64,000 bases of DNA, from assembly GCA_964487545.1 (NCBI GenBank), contig CAZARI010000006.1:48459-112458 (forward strand), written 5' to 3'. The notes beneath the pieces are model-generated. The model searched no databases, had not been told where the DNA came from, and was given only the letters and a program-made list of their open reading frames with translations. This DNA is from SKUL01 sp964487545 (lineage in GTDB: Bacteria; Bacteroidota; Bacteroidia; Flavobacteriales_D; SKUL01). Made by a program: the position numbers and the translations under genes. How positions within the stretch are numbered: position 1 is the first letter of the stretch; every line of letters begins with the position of its first letter. Below are positions 59,990 to 64,000 of this stretch, one piece after another.

Positions 59990-61173
59990 AGCCCGAAAAG
60001 TTGTTTGAGATATTTGTTCAGAAAAATTCCATGCGGATCCATTTCTTTCCTGATTTTCAGAAAGCGCTCCCAGTCCGGATAAAGCGGAGCCAGTTCTTTT
60101 GCGCGCAACGAATGTTTTTTCCCCCAGTGAGGCCGGCCCCCGAAATCTCTGAGAATCGGCTCCATATCATCGAAGTATTTCTTGTGATCGAGTTGATTGT
60201 TTTGCAGCAAAGCTATGGTTGCCGAGTTGCGGTTGCAAAAGGTACTCAGAAAGGCATCGTCGGCAGCAACGGTTCTATATAGCACGCGCCAGCCAACGTG
60301 TTGCCGGTGTTTTGCTTTGATGCGTTTGCGCACTTCGTAAAAACATTCGGGACCGGCTTCGATCGGAATGGCGTATTCCATTTCGTCAAATTTGTTTTCC
60401 CGTTTTTTTGGAAGAATTTTATATAACCAGCCTTTTTCCCGTTTGTCGACGCGTGCAAAATCGAGATCCTTCATACCCTCACCAACCGGATTGCACAGTC
60501 GTAATTTTGCTTCGTCGCAACGTGGATACCAGTAAAAGTCGAACATCAGATTGTTGTCGACCAATTCCTCGAGATGTTCCATACACGTGGAAATGTGGGT
60601 GCAGTACTCATCCCGCGCGTATTGTTCGGCCGGAAAAGCCTGAATGGTGACTTCCGTTAAGAATCCGAGTGCTCCCAGACTCACGCGTAGTGCCTGCATC
60701 ATTTCCGGATCGTTTTCAACCGAAAAAGATTGTGTTTCACCGGTGCCATCTACGAGTTTACAACCCACCATCATAGCAGATAAATTGGGCAAAGTTTTCC
60801 CCGATCCGTGGGTTCCAGTACCAAAAGCACCTGCCAGATTCTGATAATCCACATCACCGGTGTTGTGCATGTTCATCCGCAGTTTTATCAGAATTTCTCC
60901 CGATTCTTCGATGTTCGTTCCCGGCAAAAAAGTTACCCGATTTTGATTGGTATCATACGAAACCATGCCTTTCATGTGTTCCTGATTTACGAGTGTCTCG
61001 TGTGTTTTTACCAGCGGAGTTGATGAATGTCCGGCACCGACAATACGAATGTTCTTATTCTCCGAATGCGCAATTCTGATTAACTTCTGAATATCTACTT
61101 CGTTGGCGGGTTTTTGAATCACACGAGGGGTAAACCGCATACTGCCCGACCAGTTGACGAATTCTTCTGCCAT
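59986..61173 (-). CDS. FAD-linked aldonolactone oxidase-like enzyme (ALO/GULO family)
   Basis: A 395-residue VAO-family flavoprotein. ATG 61173 (MAEEFVNWSGSMRFTPRVIQ) is preferred over an open-frame start at 61350. The FAD domain has IRIVGAGHSSTPL with His49 at the position that carries covalent FAD in aldonolactone oxidases and alditol oxidase, and NLAGAFGTGTHGSG; the C-terminal ALO domain has FGGRPHWGKKHSL and KEMDPHGIFLNKYL. Such enzymes oxidise sugar lactones or alditols with O2. Clustering with GH13 and ASRT proteins supports a sugar substrate. Confidence 0.88.
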   Translation of the reverse strand: MAEEFVNWSGSMRFTPRVIQKPANEVDIQKLIRIAHSENKNIRIVGAGHSSTPLVKTHETLVNQEHMKGMVSYDTNQNRVTFLPGTNIEESGEILIKLRMNMHNTGDVDYQNLAGAFGTGTHGSGKTLPNLSAMMVGCKLVDGTGETQSFSVENDPEMMQALRVSLGALGFLTEVTIQAFPAEQYARDEYCTHISTCMEHLEELVDNNLMFDFYWYPRCDEAKLRLCNPVGEGMKDLDFARVDKREKGWLYKILPKKRENKFDEMEYAIPIEAGPECFYEVRKRIKAKHRQHVGWRVLYRTVAADDAFLSTFCNRNSATIALLQNNQLDHKKYFDDMEPILRDFGGRPHWGKKHSLRAKELAPLYPDWERFLKIRKEMDPHGIFLNKYLKQLFGL

Positions 61174-61285
61174 TTCGTAGTTGATTTCTACTTTGGTTTT
61201 TTGTTGAAGTAGTGGAAATGAGCTGTGCAAGTGGAATGCCAATTGCAACGGTGGCGGTATGAGCAAATTCTGGAATTTCCGATAG

Positions 61286-62155
61286 ATGATTGGTTTTCTG
61301 CTGGCGTTCGCCACGGCCTGTTCAGAGGCACTGAAGGATATCTTGAGCAAGGGAAATCTAGCTCATGTAGATGAATATGCTACGGCATTTTCGATGCACC
61401 TTGTTATCTCTGTTGTGTTGGCGCCAATTGTTTTGTTTTATACCGGGGTGGAGGCGATGACCGGAAGGTTTCTGATGGCGTTATTGATTTCTACGATTCT
61501 TCAGTTGATGGTTATTTTACTCTACCTCAAAGCGTTGAAAATCTCGCAGCTTTCAACAGTGATTCCGCTGATTGCGCTTACTCCGCTGTTTATGCTGATT
61601 ACTTCGCCCTTCATTCTCGGTGAGTTTCCAAACCTGAGTGGGCTGCTGGGAATTGTGCTGATTGTTGCTGGAACTTACGTGCTCAACATTGGCGATAACC
61701 GAGGAAATATCTGGGCTCCGTTCGCTTTTCTTGTCACCAATAAAGGATCGAGATATATGCTTATAGTTGCATTTCTATGGAGTGTAACAGCCAATATTGA
61801 CAAGGTAGGCGTGGAAGAAACCTCACCAATTTACTGGGCTTTTGCGAAGGACTTGATCATTATGTTTTACCTGATTCCGATCGTGTGGATTAAATCCAAA
61901 AAACCAATATTGCAGATAAAAGGCCGGGGTCTTCCGCTGTTTTATGTAGGAGTTTTCAGAACCGTAAGTGTACTTACTCAGATGTTTGCCATACAGTATA
62001 TTCTGGTTGCCTATGTTATTGCCATAAAGCGATCGAGTACGTTGCTGATTATTCTGCACGGATTTTTGGTTCTCAGAGAGCGCAGGAATTTCGGACTTCG
62101 CTTTGCGGGAATAATAACCGTACTCGCCGGATTGGTGATGATCGCACTTTCGTGA
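61286..62155 (+). CDS. EamA/DMT-superfamily transporter
   Basis: A 289-residue inner-membrane protein with ten hydrophobic helices in two homologous EamA halves (LAFATACSEALKDILSKGNL at the start; VIPLIALTPLFMLITSPFIL at the end of half 1; AIQYILVAYVIAIKRSSTLL in half 2). DMT transporters export or exchange metabolites. Divergent from the ALO-like gene with a 112-nt gap, so it may share regulation with the sugar cluster; the substrate is unknown. Confidence 0.85.
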   Translation: MIGFLLAFATACSEALKDILSKGNLAHVDEYATAFSMHLVISVVLAPIVLFYTGVEAMTGRFLMALLISTILQLMVILLYLKALKISQLSTVIPLIALTPLFMLITSPFILGEFPNLSGLLGIVLIVAGTYVLNIGDNRGNIWAPFAFLVTNKGSRYMLIVAFLWSVTANIDKVGVEETSPIYWAFAKDLIIMFYLIPIVWIKSKKPILQIKGRGLPLFYVGVFRTVSVLTQMFAIQYILVAYVIAIKRSSTLLIILHGFLVLRERRNFGLRFAGIITVLAGLVMIALS

Positions 62156-62220
62156 TGTCACGATCAGAATGTTCGGACTTTAGACCGATAGACGAGTAAT
62201 TCAGAATAGAAATCTTCTAT

Positions 62221-62228
62221 TATATTTG
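62221..62228 (+). promoter_or_regulatory. -7 element for the recombinase; possible leaderless mRNA
   Basis: TATATTTG is a perfect TAnnTTTG only 6 nt before the ATG at 62234, so the mRNA would start at or next to the initiation codon. Confidence 0.5.
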
Positions 62229-62233
62229 TTTCC

Positions 62234-63448
62234 ATGGATTTACCAATTATAGTTGTTCGTCCGGTTTTTCATGGACAACGGTTTTGCGTTGGTTTGGTGT
62301 TTAAATACAACTTCGAATTGAAGAATTTGATCAAGACCAGCGGATATACTTGGAGCGGCGCGAAATCCATGTGGTATCGGCCTGCTGCTGATGGTGTGAT
62401 CGATGATCTGAAGCAATTATTAGCAGGCCGCGCCAAATTGGATCTCACGGCAATGGATTCGGACGACAATCCATTCATTCCGGGAAGAGATAGACCGTTG
62501 CCGGTAGATCAGAAAAGAGCGCTGACTACCTATTATCATGGTTTACTCGACACCGAGCAGTGGAAATGGATTGCAGACTTCCGGAAGCGTTTGCGTGCCA
62601 GCCGGTACACGAAGCAGACAGAACGGACTTATAGTGATGTGATTGCGACTTTGCTTGGGTTCACCGGTTGGAGGTTTCCCAGTGATATTAATGAAAAGGA
62701 CATCTGGGTTTTTGCGTCGGATTATCTGAACCGCCATGGATACAGCGATGTTTATCACCGGCAATTTAAGAGTGCACTGAAGCTTTTTTTGAATACCAAC
62801 CAGATTAAACTGGATGTAAACGAGTTGATTCAGATGCCGCCGCGCGGTAGAAAGCTGGCGAAGGTGTTGAGTATGGGGGATGTATATCACATGATACGGC
62901 TTACGACAAATCTAAAGCACCGGGTGATTATATCGGTTTTGTATGGGTGCGGATTGCGCGTGGGTGAACTATTGGCACTTCGTGTCAGTGATCTTAGAAT
63001 GGACCGCAATATAATTGAAATTCGGGGCGCTAAAGGGCACAAAGACCGGGTTGTAGGTATGTCGGGGTTGTTGAGTAAGTTGGTGAATAATTATTTAATT
63101 TCGTATGAGCCGAAATATTTTTTCATACCCGGCAAAGCAGGTGCATATAGTGCAACCAGCGTACGGTCAGTGGTGAGTCAAGCTGCAAAGCGGGCGGGTC
63201 TTAAGGTACATGTTCACCCGCATATGTTGCGCCACAGTTATGCTACACATTTGTTGGAAGATGGCGTAGATTTGCGTTTCTTGCAGGAGCTTTTGGGTCA
63301 TTCAAGGCCGGAAACCACGATGGGTTATACTTATGTAGCCCGGCGTCAGCTTACCGAAATTGAGAATCCATTTGACCGGATGTTGCGCAAGCAGCACCGT
63401 GAAAACGACGACGAAAACAAATACTTAACCAACAATGACCCTGGTTAA
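62234..63448 (+). CDS. Tyrosine recombinase/integrase, apparently intact
   Basis: A 404-residue site-specific recombinase. The first ~60 residues (GLVFKYNFELKNLIKTSGYT, WYRPAADG) are the extra N-terminal domain typical of Bacteroidota integrases. The SAM-like core-binding domain spans about 105-200 and the catalytic domain about 210-385. Active-site set: Arg242 (GCGLRVGELLAL), His330 and Arg333 (PHMLRHSYATHLL), the late His in LLGHSRPETT, and nucleophile Tyr365 (MGYTYV). The IntI-specific extra domain of integron integrases is absent. It stands 78 nt after the transporter gene and ends in a palindrome at its stop codon. Confidence 0.93.
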   Translation: MDLPIIVVRPVFHGQRFCVGLVFKYNFELKNLIKTSGYTWSGAKSMWYRPAADGVIDDLKQLLAGRAKLDLTAMDSDDNPFIPGRDRPLPVDQKRALTTYYHGLLDTEQWKWIADFRKRLRASRYTKQTERTYSDVIATLLGFTGWRFPSDINEKDIWVFASDYLNRHGYSDVYHRQFKSALKLFLNTNQIKLDVNELIQMPPRGRKLAKVLSMGDVYHMIRLTTNLKHRVIISVLYGCGLRVGELLALRVSDLRMDRNIIEIRGAKGHKDRVVGMSGLLSKLVNNYLISYEPKYFFIPGKAGAYSATSVRSVVSQAAKRAGLKVHVHPHMLRHSYATHLLEDGVDLRFLQELLGHSRPETTMGYTYVARRQLTEIENPFDRMLRKQHRENDDENKYLTNNDPG

Positions 63449-63475
63449 CAGCTATAGGGTTGCTGATATAACCAG
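63441..63475 (+). repeat. Palindrome over the recombinase stop codon
   Basis: CTGGTTA (63441-63447) and TAACCAG (63469-63475) pair perfectly, with CAGC/GCTG inside. No T run follows, so it is not a normal terminator; it could be a recombination (att-like) site. Confidence 0.4.
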
Positions 63476-63500
63476 TTAGCCTTCATTTAAAAAAAATGAT

Positions 63501-64000
63501 ATGAAAATAACCACCTTTAGAAATTTCATTAATGAATTTCCATACAAAAACCAATCTTTCGTAATAAAAAGAGAAAGATGGAATGACACAGACCAACAAA
63601 AAACAATCAACGAAATTTTTGAAGGAAATTCTACGGTAACCATAAATAGAGATGACCTTTATAAAATCGGAATAGATATAAAAAAGTTTATTGTTATGAC
63701 CTTAATGTGGGGCTATCCAACAAAGAGATGGCAAAACATTAATACAATACTTCAAGAACAACATTTTCAGAAGTTGGTAGAATTACTATTAGATTATAAA
63801 TCCACAGACATCACCATTGAAAAGTTAGCAAGAGATATAAACTCTATTCCTGGACTCGGGCTTTCCACAATTACCAAATTCACCCATTTCTTAGACACAA
63901 CCATTAACGCAAACAAAGCAGTCATTTTAGATAATCAAATTATTGAGATAATTAGAGGAGGCAATTTTGAAGAGTTCAATCACCTTAAAAATATAACTTA
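63501..64000 (+). CDS. OGG-fold/HhH DNA-glycosylase-like protein, 5' part
   Basis: The frame from ATG 63501 stays open to the window edge (166 codons seen). I recognise a helix-hairpin-helix stretch, NSIPGLGLSTITKF (about 114-127), followed by VILDNQIIEIIRG, and earlier MTLMWGYPTKRWQN. This combination (WGYP, then HhH, then ILDxxI) recalls the OGG-fold 8-oxoguanine-glycosylase-like family found in accessory and defence-type loci; the assignment is tentative because the rest is missing. It is clearly more AT-rich than the sugar cluster and lies 52 nt after the recombinase, so it may be cargo moved by it. Confidence 0.6.
   Translation, partial: MKITTFRNFINEFPYKNQSFVIKRERWNDTDQQKTINEIFEGNSTVTINRDDLYKIGIDIKKFIVMTLMWGYPTKRWQNINTILQEQHFQKLVELLLDYKSTDITIEKLARDINSIPGLGLSTITKFTHFLDTTINANKAVILDNQIIEIIRGGNFEEFNHLKNIT

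Noticed and set aside
62234..63475. Integron integrase with attI/attC
   Set aside because: The extra IntI domain between the catalytic blocks is missing and the palindrome does not match the GTTRRRY/RYYYAAC core well.
1..64000. CRISPR array, rRNA operon or prophage structural genes
   Set aside because: No regularly spaced direct repeats, no rRNA sequence and no capsid, tail or terminase genes were seen.

Overview
The window looks like chromosome from a mid-GC member of the Bacteroidota, most likely of the Flavobacteriales/Cryomorphaceae type. Evidence: type IX secretion (T9SS) sorting domains of type A and type B, a PorP/SprF-like protein, an S46 dipeptidyl-peptidase, a CarboxypepD-TonB outer-membrane receptor, -7 elements of the TAnnTTTG/TAnnTTCG class, few Shine-Dalgarno sequences, and the gene order coaX - OM protein - TPR - lptC - CBS/CorC - PpiD-like isomerase. 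No species can be named from sequence alone.

Layout. 1-9.1 kb: 3' end of a type II NADH dehydrogenase, a large SBBP-repeat T9SS type B protein coupled to a PorP/SprF partner, an S46 peptidase and a small secreted protein. 9.1-17.7 kb: a methyltransferase, tRNA-Phe, and an envelope-biogenesis operon (coaX to the PpiD-like foldase). 17.8-25 kb: a minus-strand elongasome operon (purH, mreB, mreC, mreD, mrdA, rodA). 25.2-27.7 kb: ABC permease, beta-barrel protein, YqaA-like membrane protein. 27.7-30.65 kb: an AT-rich accessory island with a HigBA-like toxin-antitoxin pair, a frameshifted ADP-ribosylglycohydrolase and two remnants of one IS1182-like element. 30.6-38.5 kb: mfd, fbp, small lipoproteins, and a LytTR regulator next to a broken TPR gene. 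38.5-44 kb: GNAT, aspartate kinase, secreted lipase, 2-hydroxyacid dehydrogenase, MgtE. 44-46.6 kb: a candidate small RNA, two T9SS-type secreted proteins (the second truncated) and a RAYT transposase among REP palindromes. 46.6-49.4 kb: rsmA, DUF4286, dnaJ, grpE. 49.7-55.1 kb: a lipoprotein/TonB-receptor/lipoprotein locus. 55.1-62.2 kb: a carbohydrate-type cluster bracketed by two Anabaena-sensory-rhodopsin-transducer (ASRT) paralogues with a GH13 enzyme, an LLM-type flavin oxidoreductase, a DUF748 protein, an aldonolactone-oxidase-like flavoenzyme and an EamA transporter. 62.2-64 kb: a tyrosine recombinase followed by an AT-rich gene for an OGG/HhH-like protein cut by the window edge.

Most of the window is conserved housekeeping. 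The parts most worth a second look are the ASRT cluster (no rhodopsin gene is nearby), the IS-flanked ADP-ribosylglycohydrolase island, the REP/RAYT insertion, a DnaJ that has lost one complete zinc centre, a possible antisense-side small RNA near 44.4 kb, and the recombinase/OGG-like edge region. Two single-base frameshifts (near 29566 and 36842) lie in short A runs and may be real decay or assembly errors.
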